Assembly (NCBI RefSeq): GCF_033546935.1
Contig: NZ_CP137854.1
Location: forward strand, 744,001 to 808,000
Direction: 5' to 3'
Source of the DNA: Xylophilus sp. GOD-11R
Lineage (GTDB): Bacteria; Pseudomonadota; Gammaproteobacteria; Burkholderiales; Burkholderiaceae_C
Length of the DNA: 64,000 nucleotides
The notes under the pieces are model-generated. The model was given only the letters and a program-made list of their open reading frames with translations, did no database searches and was not told where the DNA came from. Of this stretch, positions 42,697-50,816 are shown piece after piece. Position numbers and translations under genes: made by a program. How positions within the stretch are numbered: position 1 is the stretch's first letter; the number at the start of each line of letters is the position of its first letter.

Positions 42697-42927
42697 TCAG
42701 CCGAGCAGCTGGTAGAGGTCGGCGACGGTGACCGAGCGCTTGAGGTCGTCGCCCACCACGGTCTTGCCGTACTCGACGTCGAACATGACGATCACGCCGA
42801 GGGCGGCCAACGAATCCCATTCGGGCAGGCTGCGCAGCTCGGTCTCCGGCGTGATCTCCACCGCGTCCTGGAAGTCGACGGCGCTGACGAAGTTTTCGAT
42901 GAATTGGTCGATCGTGACGGTGGCCAT
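42697..42927 (-). CDS. Acyl carrier protein
   Basis: A 76-aa acidic protein with the phosphopantetheine site at Ser39 in PEWDSLAALGVIVMF. It has the helical layout and size of ACP, but not the near-invariant GADSLDTVEL motif of housekeeping AcpP, so it is a dedicated carrier. It is the first gene of the minus-strand island operon (ACP, synthase, reductase, acyltransferase, two FkbM, two Rieske, acyltransferase), 131 bp from the end of fliC. Confidence 0.9.
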   Translation of the reverse strand: MATVTIDQFIENFVSAVDFQDAVEITPETELRSLPEWDSLAALGVIVMFDVEYGKTVVGDDLKRSVTVADLYQLLG

Positions 42928-43058
42928 GGGTGATTCCGCAAAAAGAGAAAAGAGGCGTGCACCGTGCCGCTCGCACGCTGCACGCCTCGATGGTTTTCAA
43001 ACGCAATCGGGCAGTTTAGTGGTGAAAAGCTGCCCTATCACGCGGGCGTGTGAGCGAC

Positions 43059-44282
43059 TTACTTCAGCAGTTGCAGCACGCTCTGCGGGAGCTGGTTGGC
43101 CTGCGCCACCATGGCGGTGCCGGCCTGCTGCAGGATCTGGGCACGCGACAGGTTGGCGGTTTCCACTGCGAAGTCGGCATCCACGATGCGGCCGCGCGAT
43201 GCGGAGATGTTCTCGTTCTGCACCGCGATGGTGGAGATGGCGTTCTCGAAGCGGCTCTGCAGGGCGCCGAGGTCGGCGCGCGAGGAGTTGGCCGCGTCGA
43301 TCGCCGCGTCGATCTTCTTGAGCGCGGTCCAGGCACCGGCCTGGGTGCCGATGTCGATGCTGTCGATGCCCTGGGTTTCGGCGGTGGTGGCGGCGGCTGC
43401 GAAGGTCGGGGCGGCGAAGCCTACGGTCGACTGCGCGGCGGTGCCCGAGAAGGCGATGGTCGGGATCGCGGCGGTCGGCGTGTTGGTGCTGATGTCCTGC
43501 TTGTCCGAACGGAACTCGATATTGAAGCTGCCGTTGTCCTGCTTGGTCACGAAGGCGGTCACGCCGGTGTCGGCGGTCCTGGCGTTGATCGCGGCGGCGA
43601 CCTGGCCCAGGCGTTCGGAGCCGGAGGAGGCCGAACCGATGGCGTCGAGGCTGATCGTGGTGCCGTTGACGCTGATCGAGATGTCGCCGGCGGCGATCGG
43701 CGAGGCGTAGCCGGTGGTGACGGCAGCGGTGTCGATGTTGGTGACGCTCGACTCGGCGAAGGCGATGGAGCCCAGGCTGGAGCCGCGGGCGTCGGCCAGT
43801 GCGCCGATGGAGATGTTGTCGCCGGCGTTGGCGCCGACCTGGAACACGGCGCCAGCGAAGGAGCCGTCGAGGATCTTGGTGCCGTTGAATGTGGTGGTCT
43901 TGGCGACACGGTCGATTTCCGAGGACAGCTGGCTCACTTCGGCCTGCAGGGCCTTGCGGTCGCTGGCGCTGTTGGTGGCGTTGCCGGCCTGAACGGCCAG
44001 TTCACGCATGCGCTGCAGCATGTCGCCGACCTTGCTCAGCGCGCCTTCGGCCGTTTGAGCCAGCGAAATGCCGTCGTTGGCGTTGCGCGATGCCACCGTC
44101 AGGCCCTTGACCTGGGTGTTCATGCGTTCGGCGATGGCCAGGCCCGCTGCGTCGTCCTTGGCGCTGTTGACACGCAGGCCCGAGGACAGGCGCTGCATCG
44201 CGGTGGACAGGGTGGTTTGGGAGCTCGCCAGATTCCGCTGAGCGGTCATCGAAGCGATGTTCGTATTGATGGTGGATGCCAT
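43059..44282 (-). CDS. fliC: Flagellin, minus-strand copy
   Basis: A 407-aa flagellin. The N-terminal D0/D1 region ([20 protein letters not shown], then [20 protein letters not shown]) and the C-terminal D1/D0 region ([20 protein letters not shown]) are fully canonical. The middle domain (about residues 180-300) is rich in Ser, Thr and Ala, giving many possible O-glycosylation sites. It is divergent from the second flagellin gene and close to the glycan island. Confidence 0.97.
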   Translation of the reverse strand: MASTINTNIASMTAQRNLASSQTTLSTAMQRLSSGLRVNSAKDDAAGLAIAERMNTQVKGLTVASRNANDGISLAQTAEGALSKVGDMLQRMRELAVQAGNATNSASDRKALQAEVSQLSSEIDRVAKTTTFNGTKILDGSFAGAVFQVGANAGDNISIGALADARGSSLGSIAFAESSVTNIDTAAVTTGYASPIAAGDISISVNGTTISLDAIGSASSGSERLGQVAAAINARTADTGVTAFVTKQDNGSFNIEFRSDKQDISTNTPTAAIPTIAFSGTAAQSTVGFAAPTFAAAATTAETQGIDSIDIGTQAGAWTALKKIDAAIDAANSSRADLGALQSRFENAISTIAVQNENISASRGRIVDADFAVETANLSRAQILQQAGTAMVAQANQLPQSVLQLLK

Positions 44283-44308
44283 GACGGTAGTTCCTGATGA
44301 AGAAAGAC

Positions 44309-44334
44309 CGGCTTACCGCCGGAGTGGTAAGCCG
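44309..44334. promoter_or_regulatory. Inverted repeat in the leader of the minus-strand flagellin gene
   Basis: Arms cggcttacc (44309-44317) and ggtaagccg (44326-44334) are perfect 9-bp complements around gccggagt, about 27-52 nt before the start codon. In mRNA it would be a stable 5' hairpin; in DNA it could be an operator. Confidence 0.45.
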
Positions 44335-44520
44335 CCTTTACTCGGCTGGCTTATCGCTGGTGCGGATTGAATTCTGCTGAAACGTTGCCGATACAAGAGG
44401 GGGAAAAGCGGCGGGAAATCTGCCCAGTTCCCGCGCTGCAACAGATAGGAAACCCCGAAGATTGCGGCGCTGCAGGAGCCACTCTCCGAGAGAAAACGCA
44501 AATTTTTCTTGGAGTACCCC

Positions 44521-44547
44521 TCAAGTTTTCCGCCAGGGGTACGAAAA
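44521..44547 (+). promoter_or_regulatory. Sigma-28 (FliA) promoter of the plus-strand flagellin gene
   Basis: TCAAGTTT, 11 nt, then TACGAAAA (7/8 and 5/8 against TAAAGTTT-N11-GCCGATAA), 124 nt before the ATG. This leaves a long leader containing hairpins such as ctccccacagtcggggag (44603-44620). No equally good site was found for the opposing flagellin gene. Confidence 0.55.
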
Positions 44548-44671
44548 CAAGAGCAATGGATCCGCTTAGGGGTTCGTTGACCGGGGCAAGCCGGTCTGGG
44601 TGCTCCCCACAGTCGGGGAGCGTTGAGATCGGCGCTTTTGCCGGATGATTTTTTCAGTCAGGAGCTTCTAA

Positions 44672-45883
44672 ATGGCCTCTACCATCAACACCAACGTCGC
44701 TTCGCTGACCGCTCAGCGGAACCTCGCAACTTCCCAGTCGTCGCTGTCCACCGCGATGCAGCGCCTGTCTTCCGGCCTGCGCGTGAACAGCGCCAAGGAC
44801 GACGCTGCCGGTCTGGCGATTTCCGAACGCATGAACACCCAGGTCAAGGGCCTGACGGTGGCATCGCGCAACTCCAACGACGGCATCTCGCTGGCGCAGA
44901 CCGCTGAAGGCGCGCTGGGCAAGGTCGGCGACATGCTGCAGCGTATGCGTGAACTGGCCGTCCAGTCGGGCAACGCCACCAACAGCGCCAGCGACCGCAA
45001 GGCCCTGCAGGCCGAAGTGAGCCAGCTGTCCTCGGAAATCGACCGTGTCGCCAAGACCACCACCTTCAACGGCGCCAAGATCCTCGACGGCTCCTTCGCC
45101 GGTGCGGTGTTCCAGGTCGGTGCCAACAGCGGCGACAACATCACCGTCGGCGCGCTGGCCAACGCCAAGGGCGCCGATCTCGGCACCGTGGCCTTCGCCC
45201 AGAATAGCCAGGCCAGCATCGATGCCACCACGATCACCGGCTACAACACCGAGATCGCCGCCGGCACGCTGACCATCGACGTCGGCTCCACCACCGTCAG
45301 CCTGGACAAGATCGCCGCCGCTTCGTCGGGCTCCGAGCGCCTCGGCCAGGTCGCCGCCGCGATCAACGCGAAGACCGCCGACACCGGTGTGACCGCCTTC
45401 GTGACCAAGAAGGACGACGGCACTTTCAGCCTGGAAATGCGTTCCGACGCCATGGACACCTCGGCCGCCACCCCGACGGCCACCACCGTGACCCTCGGCG
45501 GCTTCACCGCCGCCAACTCCGGCGTGACCATGACGACCCTGACGGCCGCCAGCTCGGACGACGACACCAAGGGTGTGGAAAGCATCGACATCGGCACCCA
45601 GGCCGGCGCCTGGACCGCCCTGAAGAAGATCGACGCCGCCATCGACTCGGTCAACAGCTCGCGTGCAGACCTCGGCGCCCTGCAAACCCGCTTCGAGAAC
45701 GCGGTTTCCAACATCGCGATCCAGTCGGAGAACATCTCCGCCGCCCGTGGCCGTATCGTCGACGCCGACTTCGCCACGGAAACCGCCAACCTGTCGCGCT
45801 CGCAGATCCTGCAGCAGGCCGGTACCGCCATGGTGGCGCAGGCCAACCAGCTGCCGCAGGGTGTTCTCTCCCTGCTGCGCTGA
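44672..45883 (+). CDS. fliC: Flagellin, plus-strand copy
   Basis: A 403-aa flagellin starting after AGGAG (44660-44664). Its N-terminal ~180 and C-terminal ~80 residues are almost the same as in the minus-strand copy, while residues about 180-290 differ more. The Ser/Thr-rich surface domain suits O-linked glycan. It has a sigma-28 promoter and a strong downstream terminator, so it is likely expressed alone and at high level. Which of the two flagellins dominates cannot be told from sequence. Confidence 0.97.
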   Translation: MASTINTNVASLTAQRNLATSQSSLSTAMQRLSSGLRVNSAKDDAAGLAISERMNTQVKGLTVASRNSNDGISLAQTAEGALGKVGDMLQRMRELAVQSGNATNSASDRKALQAEVSQLSSEIDRVAKTTTFNGAKILDGSFAGAVFQVGANSGDNITVGALANAKGADLGTVAFAQNSQASIDATTITGYNTEIAAGTLTIDVGSTTVSLDKIAAASSGSERLGQVAAAINAKTADTGVTAFVTKKDDGTFSLEMRSDAMDTSAATPTATTVTLGGFTAANSGVTMTTLTAASSDDDTKGVESIDIGTQAGAWTALKKIDAAIDSVNSSRADLGALQTRFENAVSNIAIQSENISAARGRIVDADFATETANLSRSQILQQAGTAMVAQANQLPQGVLSLLR

Positions 45884-45925
45884 TCGGTCGGGGCGCGGGG
45901 CGGCGATGCGCCGCCCGGCCTCCAC

Positions 45926-45959
45926 GGCGACGAAGGTCTTTCGACCCTCGTCGCCTTTT
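45926..45959 (+). terminator. Intrinsic terminator after flagellin
   Basis: A stem formed by ggcgacga..ggtc and gacc..tcgtcgcc with one mismatch, followed by TTTT (45956-45959). It lies 43 bp after the fliC stop. Confidence 0.8.
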
Positions 45960-46005
45960 CTGCTTGCCGCCCGCGGCATGATTCACTGAGATTGAGAGGT
46001 TCCTC

Positions 46006-47367
46006 ATGGCCAGCATCTCGTCGGTCGGTCTGGGCAGCGGCCTGGACGTCAAGTCCATCGTCAGCCAGCTCGTCGCCCTGGAAAAACAGCCGATCACCGC
46101 GCTGCAGACCAAGGAAGCATCGATCCAGACCAAGATCAGCAGCTTCGCGCAGATCAAGGGCCTGGTTTCCACCTTCGCCGACGCCGCGTCCAAGCTCACG
46201 CTCGACAGCGGCTTCAATTCCATGACCGTGGCCTCCAGCAACGCCTCGGCGGTGAACGCCACCGTCAGCGGCGTCGCCACGCCGGGCAACTACGCCTTCA
46301 GCGTCTCGCAGCTCGCCCAGTCGCAGACCAGCGCTTCGGGCGTGGTCGCCGCCGGCACCACGATGGGGCTGGGCAGCATCACCCTGCAGGTCGGCAGCGC
46401 GGCGGCCGTCACGGTGAACATCGTCGACGGCGACGACACCTCGCTCAGCGGCATCGCCGCCAAGATCAACGACGCCGGCGCCGGTGTCACCGCCTCCGTG
46501 GTGACCGATTCCAGCGGCCAGCGCCTGGTGATGCGCTCCAATTCCACGGGCGCTGCCAACGCGTTCACCGTCAGCACCAGCGGCTCCGGTCCGCTCGGCT
46601 CGCTGGCGTTCACCACCAAGCAGGCCGCCCAGGACACGCTCGCGCAGATCAACGGTGTGGACGTCACCTCGTCGGACCGCACCTTCAGCCAGGCGGTGCC
46701 GGGGCTCACCTTCACCGCCTCGCAGGTCACGACCACCGCGGCCGATGTCACCGTCACCGCCGACACCGCCACCACCAAGAAAAACATCCAGGCCTTCGTC
46801 GACGCGTACAACGCCATCAACGACCTGCTGAGCACCCAGACCAAGTACGACAGCGACAACAAGACCGCCGGCGACCTGCAGGGCGACTCCACCGCGGTGG
46901 GCATCCAGAACACGCTGCGCTCGATGATCGGCTCGGTCACCGCCAGCGGCGGCGCCTACAACCGGCTGTCGGACATCGGCATTTCGGTCTTGCGCGGCGG
47001 CAACCTGAGCGTGGACGACACCAAGCTGAGCAAGGCGCTGTCGACCCGCGACAGCGCGGCCGACGTGAAGAAGCTGTTCGCCACCAAGGACGCGGGCGAG
47101 GCCTCGAACGGCATCGCGGTGAAGTTCAAGGCGCTGACCAGCGCCATGCTGTCGTTCGACGGCACGCTCAACGCCAAGACCGACGCGCTCAATGCCGAGG
47201 ACAAGCGCAACCTGTCCGAGCAGGACAAGGTGACCGCCCGTGCCACCGCCCTGGAAGCGCGCCTCAACGCCCAATACAGCGCACTCGACACCCGCATGGC
47301 CAGCCTCAATTCGCTGAGCGCCTACGTCAGCCAGCAGGTCACCAACTGGAACAAGAGCTCCAGCTAA
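46006..47367 (+). CDS. fliD: Filament cap protein (FliD)
   Basis: A 453-aa filament cap. The N-terminus MASISSVGLGSGLDVKSIVS and VSQLVALEKQPITALQTKEA are diagnostic, and the C-terminus (NAQYSALDTRMASLNSLSAY) forms the leg helix. Two FliD domains flank a Thr/Val-rich middle. Length is normal. It heads fliD-fliS-fliT. Confidence 0.96.
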   Translation: MASISSVGLGSGLDVKSIVSQLVALEKQPITALQTKEASIQTKISSFAQIKGLVSTFADAASKLTLDSGFNSMTVASSNASAVNATVSGVATPGNYAFSVSQLAQSQTSASGVVAAGTTMGLGSITLQVGSAAAVTVNIVDGDDTSLSGIAAKINDAGAGVTASVVTDSSGQRLVMRSNSTGAANAFTVSTSGSGPLGSLAFTTKQAAQDTLAQINGVDVTSSDRTFSQAVPGLTFTASQVTTTAADVTVTADTATTKKNIQAFVDAYNAINDLLSTQTKYDSDNKTAGDLQGDSTAVGIQNTLRSMIGSVTASGGAYNRLSDIGISVLRGGNLSVDDTKLSKALSTRDSAADVKKLFATKDAGEASNGIAVKFKALTSAMLSFDGTLNAKTDALNAEDKRNLSEQDKVTARATALEARLNAQYSALDTRMASLNSLSAYVSQQVTNWNKSSS

Positions 47368-47471
47368 CTTGAGGGTGCGTAAGGTATTTTTTTATTCCTG
47401 CGTAACGGCACTTCATTTTGCCGGTACGGATCCGATAAAGATTACAAGAGCAACAGATCGAGGAAGCAACC

Positions 47472-47906
47472 ATGTTTTCCCCCGCCAGCGCCCGCGCCGC
47501 CTCCAGTTACCGTAAAGCCAGCATCGATGGCGCCAGCCCCTACCAGCTGATCAACATCCTGTTCGAACGCACCCTGCAATCGCTGCGTGCAGCCCGCATC
47601 AGCCTCGAACAGGGCGACACCACCGCCAAGTGCCAGCACATCGGCATGGCCGTGCGCTACATCGAGGAAGGCCTGAAGCTGGGCCTGAACCCGGACCGCA
47701 GCGACGAGCTGGCCAATCGGCTCAGCGGTCTCTACGATTACTGCGTGCGCCGCCTGACGCTGGCCAACCTGCGCAGCGACGACGAACCCATCGCCGAAGT
47801 CCTGCACCTGGTCGAAGAGATCGCCGGTGGCTGGCGCGGCATCGCCGGCGAGGCCCAGCAGGTCCGCCCGGCGGCATCTTTCCCCTTTGCCCCCGTGGGA
47901 GCCTGA
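47472..47906 (+). CDS. fliS: Flagellin export chaperone (FliS)
   Basis: A 144-aa cytoplasmic chaperone that binds the flagellin C-terminus. It has YRKASIDGASPYQLINILFE, CQHIGMAVRYIEEGLKLGLN and the YDYCVRRLTLANLRSDDEPI block typical of FliS. It starts at ATG 47472, 104 bp after fliD; the gap is AT-rich with T-runs (about 47388-47395). Confidence 0.95.
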   Translation: MFSPASARAASSYRKASIDGASPYQLINILFERTLQSLRAARISLEQGDTTAKCQHIGMAVRYIEEGLKLGLNPDRSDELANRLSGLYDYCVRRLTLANLRSDDEPIAEVLHLVEEIAGGWRGIAGEAQQVRPAASFPFAPVGA

Positions 47907-47907
47907 C

Positions 47908-48207
47908 ATGTCCGGATTGCTCATCGACTACTACAAGGCCATCGAGGACAGCAGCCGCAAGATGCTGGACGCCGCCAAGGCCAAGGATTGGGAAGAAGTG
48001 GTGCGCTACGAAGGCGCCTGCGCGGTCCTGATCGAACAGCTTCACTTCCGTGCGCAGACCGAGGATCTCCCTCCGGAGCACCGCACCGAGAAGATCAAGA
48101 TCATGCAGCGCATCCTGCGCAACGACGCCGAGATCCGCTGCCTGGCCGAACCCTGGCTGGCGCAGTTCGATCAGCTGATGCAGGGTCAACCCCAGACGAT
48201 GCACTGA
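47908..48207 (+). CDS. fliT: FliT-like flagellar chaperone
   Basis: A 99-aa helical protein (MSGLLIDYYKAIEDSSRKML, then RTEKIKIMQRILRNDAEIRC) starting 1 bp after the fliS stop. Length, helical content and position fit FliT, chaperone of FliD. Sequence conservation in this family is low, so the name rests on context. Confidence 0.8.
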   Translation: MSGLLIDYYKAIEDSSRKMLDAAKAKDWEEVVRYEGACAVLIEQLHFRAQTEDLPPEHRTEKIKIMQRILRNDAEIRCLAEPWLAQFDQLMQGQPQTMH

Positions 48208-48286
48208 CCCCCGAGCTCGGCCGCTGCCGGCCCCATCGGGGGGGCGGCACTGGCCGGCAAAGCCGGACCTGCGATGTCCTCCAGCG
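48208..48286. repeat. GC-rich intergenic repeat after fliT
   Basis: A single copy, in the fliT direction, of the repeat that also follows fliL, flgE and fliE: it begins tgacccccgagctc, has a CCCC..GGGG core and ggccggcaaagccgg, and ends gatgtcctccagcg. It directly joins a terminator hairpin. Confidence 0.6.
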
Positions 48287-48316
48287 AAAAAGCCACCTGC
48301 GCAGGTGGCTTTTTTT
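48287..48316 (+). terminator. Intrinsic terminator of fliD-fliS-fliT
   Basis: A perfect hairpin agccacctgc/gcaggtggct (48291-48310) preceded by AAAA and followed by six T. Confidence 0.9.
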
Positions 48317-48376
48317 ATGGGGCTGACCCGTCCTGCCCAGCGTTGACACCTCGACCTTGCAGAAAGGGCATGTGTC

Positions 48377-48769
48377 ATGGAATCAGGGATCAAGCGCACG
48401 CAGCGTGACTACACGCTGGCTTTTAAGCTGGCAGTTGTCGCGCAGGTAGAAAAAGGCGAGTTGACATACAAGCAGGCTCAGATGCGGTACGGCATTCAGG
48501 GCCGCAGCACGGTGCTGGTGTGGTTGCGCAAGCATGGTCGCCAGAGTTGGGGCGTGGCGGCATCATCGGCAGCCATGCCGTTAAACAAGACCGCCTCATC
48601 GCTCACACCCGAGCAGCAGATCAAAGCCTTGCAGGTCCAGCTCCGGCTGGCTCAGGAGAAGGCGCAGCTCTTTGAAGCCGTGGTCGACGTGCTCAAGAAG
48701 GACTACGGGGTGCGCATCGTAAAAAAGCCTTTGGGCAAGTCCTCGCGCAAAAGCTCGTCCAAGGACTGA
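48377..48769 (+). CDS. IS3-family OrfA (DNA-binding part of transposase)
   Basis: A 130-aa protein with a helix-turn-helix (FKLAVVAQVEKGELTYKQAQ, then YGIQGRSTVLVWLRKHGR) and a leucine-zipper-like stretch near residues 75-105 (EQQIKALQVQLRLAQEKAQL). Alone it can regulate; fused to OrfB by frameshifting it gives the transposase. Confidence 0.9.
   Translation: MESGIKRTQRDYTLAFKLAVVAQVEKGELTYKQAQMRYGIQGRSTVLVWLRKHGRQSWGVAASSAAMPLNKTASSLTPEQQIKALQVQLRLAQEKAQLFEAVVDVLKKDYGVRIVKKPLGKSSRKSSSKD
48721..48727 (+). promoter_or_regulatory. Programmed -1 frameshift site of the IS3-family element
   Basis: The heptamer A_AAA_AAG lies in frame in orfA (codons GTA AAA AAG). A -1 slip joins orfA to the orfB frame, which is open across the junction and reads AFGQVLAQKLVQGLSVSRAC. 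Confidence 0.8.
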
Positions 48770-48771
48770 GC

Positions 48772-49602
48772 GTGAGCAGGGCTTGCCAACACATGGGCAT
48801 GAGCCGACAGGCCTTCTACCAAGCCAGCAGCCGCCAGGCGCGGCGTACCGAGCAGGCACACGTTGTCGTGCAACTCGTGCGCGACCAGCGCATGCGCCAG
48901 CCACGCGTAGGCACGCGCAAGCTCCACTGCATGTTGCGCCAGCCGCTGCAGGACCAGGGCATCCGCCTGGGCCGTGACGCGCTCTTCGATGTGCTGCGTA
49001 ATGCTGGCTTGCTTGTGACGCCCAGGCGGGCGTACCACAAGACCACCGACAGCCATCATCGCTTCCGGCGGCATCCGAACCTGCTCAAGGCGGGGCCGCA
49101 GCAAATCCATGCCACCGGCAGCGAGCAGGTATGGGTGGCCGACATCACCTATTTACCGACCGCTGGCAAGTTCGTCTACCTGAGCCTGATCACCGACATG
49201 TACTCCCGCAAGATCGTCGGCTGGCACGTGCATGCAAGCCTGCAGACAGAGGAGGTGGCCCAGGCGATGAAGATCGCCTTGCGGTCGCGCCAGACACGAC
49301 AGGCCCTGGTCCACCACAGTGATCGAGGCATCCAGTACTGCTCGACCTATTACCAGGAGCTGCACCGACGCCATGGCGTCACCTGCTCGATGACCGATGG
49401 CTACGACTGCTACCAGAATGCTCTGGCCGAGCGCGTCAACGGCATTCTCAAAATGGAGTTTTTACTGAACCGCCCGGCCGATCTGCGCCAGGCGCGCCGC
49501 GTGGTCGAGCAGTCGGTGCAGATCTACAACCACGAGCGACTGCATACGTCGCTGAAAATGCAAACGCCCGATGCAGTGCACCGGGCGTCGCTGGCCGGCT
49601 GA
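48772..49602 (+). CDS. IS3-family OrfB (DDE catalytic part of transposase)
   Basis: A 276-aa integrase-fold protein. The catalytic triad is visible as WVADITYLPT, HHSDRGIQYCS and NALAERVNGILKMEF. The N-terminal HTH_21-like region (LVRDQRMRQPRVGTRKLHCM) and the end NHERLHTSLKMQTPDAVHRA are typical. The GTG at 48772 is only a possible internal start; expression is probably by frameshift from orfA. The reading frame is intact, so the element may still be active. Confidence 0.92.
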   Translation: MSRACQHMGMSRQAFYQASSRQARRTEQAHVVVQLVRDQRMRQPRVGTRKLHCMLRQPLQDQGIRLGRDALFDVLRNAGLLVTPRRAYHKTTDSHHRFRRHPNLLKAGPQQIHATGSEQVWVADITYLPTAGKFVYLSLITDMYSRKIVGWHVHASLQTEEVAQAMKIALRSRQTRQALVHHSDRGIQYCSTYYQELHRRHGVTCSMTDGYDCYQNALAERVNGILKMEFLLNRPADLRQARRVVEQSVQIYNHERLHTSLKMQTPDAVHRASLAG

Positions 49603-49649
49603 ACCGGCATTTTTAAACGTCCGGGGGTGTCAACTCTATTCAGGACGGG

Positions 49650-50417
49650 TCACGGGTGCGGCTCGAACGACTGCCAGAGCGCGGTGCGGACGAACCAGGC
49701 CGGCATTTCCCGGGCGTGCAGCTGGAGCTCGTCGCCGTCGGTGACTTCGGCGATCCACTGGTGGGCCTTGCCGGAGTTGTCGAAGATGTAGGCGCGATTG
49801 GCGGCGGTGCAGGCAGCGTCGAGCAAATCGATGGAGCGCCGGTACCGTGACCGGATCTTGTCCTCCGGCACGTCGTGGCCGCCTTGCTGCACCCGCAGTT
49901 TCACCCGCTGGATGTTGATCGCCGGATCGTCGGTCGCCACGAAATACAGGTAGGTCCGGTAACCCTGTTCCTGGGCATCGCGCATGAAGGCGATCTTGTC
50001 GGGCGAGGACATGACCGTCTCGAAGGTGAAGGTGCTGCCCTGGGCGAGCAGCTCGCGCCGGATGGCGTCTGCCAGCACGGCCGCGACATACGAATTGATC
50101 GCGCCCCTCGGCAGTCGAAGCGCCGCGTCCGATGCCAGCGTCAGGTGGCCGGCCACGCCTTCGAGGCCGTGCTTGCGCAGAAAGCCGGAGCCGTGCAGGT
50201 GGTCCGCCAGCCGCCGGCGAAGCACCGCCGGCTCGGTGGACAGGCCGAAATCCGCGAGCCGAAGACCGTCGACGCTGCCGAGCGACCTTTCGATGTCGTC
50301 CGCATTGACATAGGCCCCGATCCACCGGGGCCGCAGCAGGTGCTGGATGGTGCTTTTTCCGGACCCGTTGGGTCCGGCGAAAACCCGGAGCCGCGGCTGC
50401 GCGAGCGCCGCGATCAC
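49650..50417 (-). CDS. Zeta-toxin-like kinase, possibly truncated by the adjoining insertion sequence
   Basis: A 255-aa P-loop kinase. Walker A is GPNGSGKST at residues 15-23, with NADDIER soon after and TFTFETVMSSPDKIAFM, VKLRVQQGGHDVPEDKIRSR and YRRSIDLLDAA downstream, as in zeta toxins, which phosphorylate UDP-N-acetylglucosamine or related substrates. Its stop codon TGA (49652-49650) is the terminal TGA of the insertion sequence, so its original C-terminus may have been replaced. It is coupled to the antitoxin gene by a 4-bp overlap. Confidence 0.8.
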   Translation of the reverse strand: MIAALAQPRLRVFAGPNGSGKSTIQHLLRPRWIGAYVNADDIERSLGSVDGLRLADFGLSTEPAVLRRRLADHLHGSGFLRKHGLEGVAGHLTLASDAALRLPRGAINSYVAAVLADAIRRELLAQGSTFTFETVMSSPDKIAFMRDAQEQGYRTYLYFVATDDPAINIQRVKLRVQQGGHDVPEDKIRSRYRRSIDLLDAACTAANRAYIFDNSGKAHQWIAEVTDGDELQLHAREMPAWFVRTALWQSFEPHP

Positions 50418-50683
50418 TGCATGGAAACGAGCTTGGGTGCCTTCACCCGTCGAAGCACCTGGCCCACCCGTACCGGCGTGCCGGCCGGCAGCGGCTTGAG
50501 GATGCGCACCGTGCCGTCTTCCTTCATCTCGACCAGATCGCCTTCGGCCGATTTCATGACCACCGCCCCGGTTTCCTGCAGGGCCCGGCGATGCGCCGCC
50601 CGACCGGCCTTCGCCGCCAGCGCGGGAATGCGGGCTTCAGCGGCCAGCATGGACGCTTCGCTGAGACGGGGAGAACGGCGCAT
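50414..50683 (-). CDS. Putative antitoxin of the zeta-like pair
   Basis: An 89-aa basic protein. The N-terminal half is an Ala/Arg-rich helix (SEASMLAAEARIPALAAKAG). The C-terminal half (MKSAEGDLVEMKEDGTVRIL) looks like a small beta structure. It has no similarity that I recognise to known epsilon antitoxins. Position directly upstream and coupling to the toxin gene support the antitoxin role. Confidence 0.65.
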   Translation of the reverse strand: MRRSPRLSEASMLAAEARIPALAAKAGRAAHRRALQETGAVVMKSAEGDLVEMKEDGTVRILKPLPAGTPVRVGQVLRRVKAPKLVSMQ

Positions 50684-50816
50684 GGTTCTTTCGCGTGGTG
50701 GATCGGCCCCACGATTTTGCTATGAATCGCCCAAAACACAGGCACCCACCGACTCAAAACCCCCATCGCCCCCCACGCCGCCCCCAAAAAAGCGCCGCAA
50801 AGCCGGCGCTTTTCGT
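50684..50816. other. Gap upstream of the toxin-antitoxin pair
   Basis: No gene seen. A short hairpin aaaagcgccg..cggcgctttt (about 50787-50814) with A- and T-runs could end transcription in both directions. Confidence 0.5.

Larger units (their letters stand above)
48324..49652 (+). mobile_element. IS3-family insertion sequence
   Basis: Terminal inverted repeats of 27 bp match at 23 positions: 48324-48350 begins tgacccgtcctg and ends gttgacacc, and 49626-49652 is its complement. They enclose orfA and orfB with a -1 slippery heptamer between them. The ends are TG...CA as in the family. The flanking bases (ggc and cgg) do not form a direct repeat, so the target duplication is lost or the insertion was followed by rearrangement. 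Length is 1329 bp, typical for IS3. Confidence 0.9.

Noticed and set aside
41574..43006. Longer N-terminal extensions of the ketoacyl synthase and similar extended frames of the SDR and PglD genes
   Set aside because: The extensions cover neighbouring genes and have no family similarity; high GC removes stop codons.
44330..44375. Sigma-28 -10-like AGCGATAA upstream of the minus-strand flagellin
   Set aside because: No matching -35 box at the required distance on either reading.
48321..49655. Target-site duplication around the insertion sequence
   Set aside because: Left flank ggc and right flank cgg do not match; no direct repeat of 3-5 bp was found.
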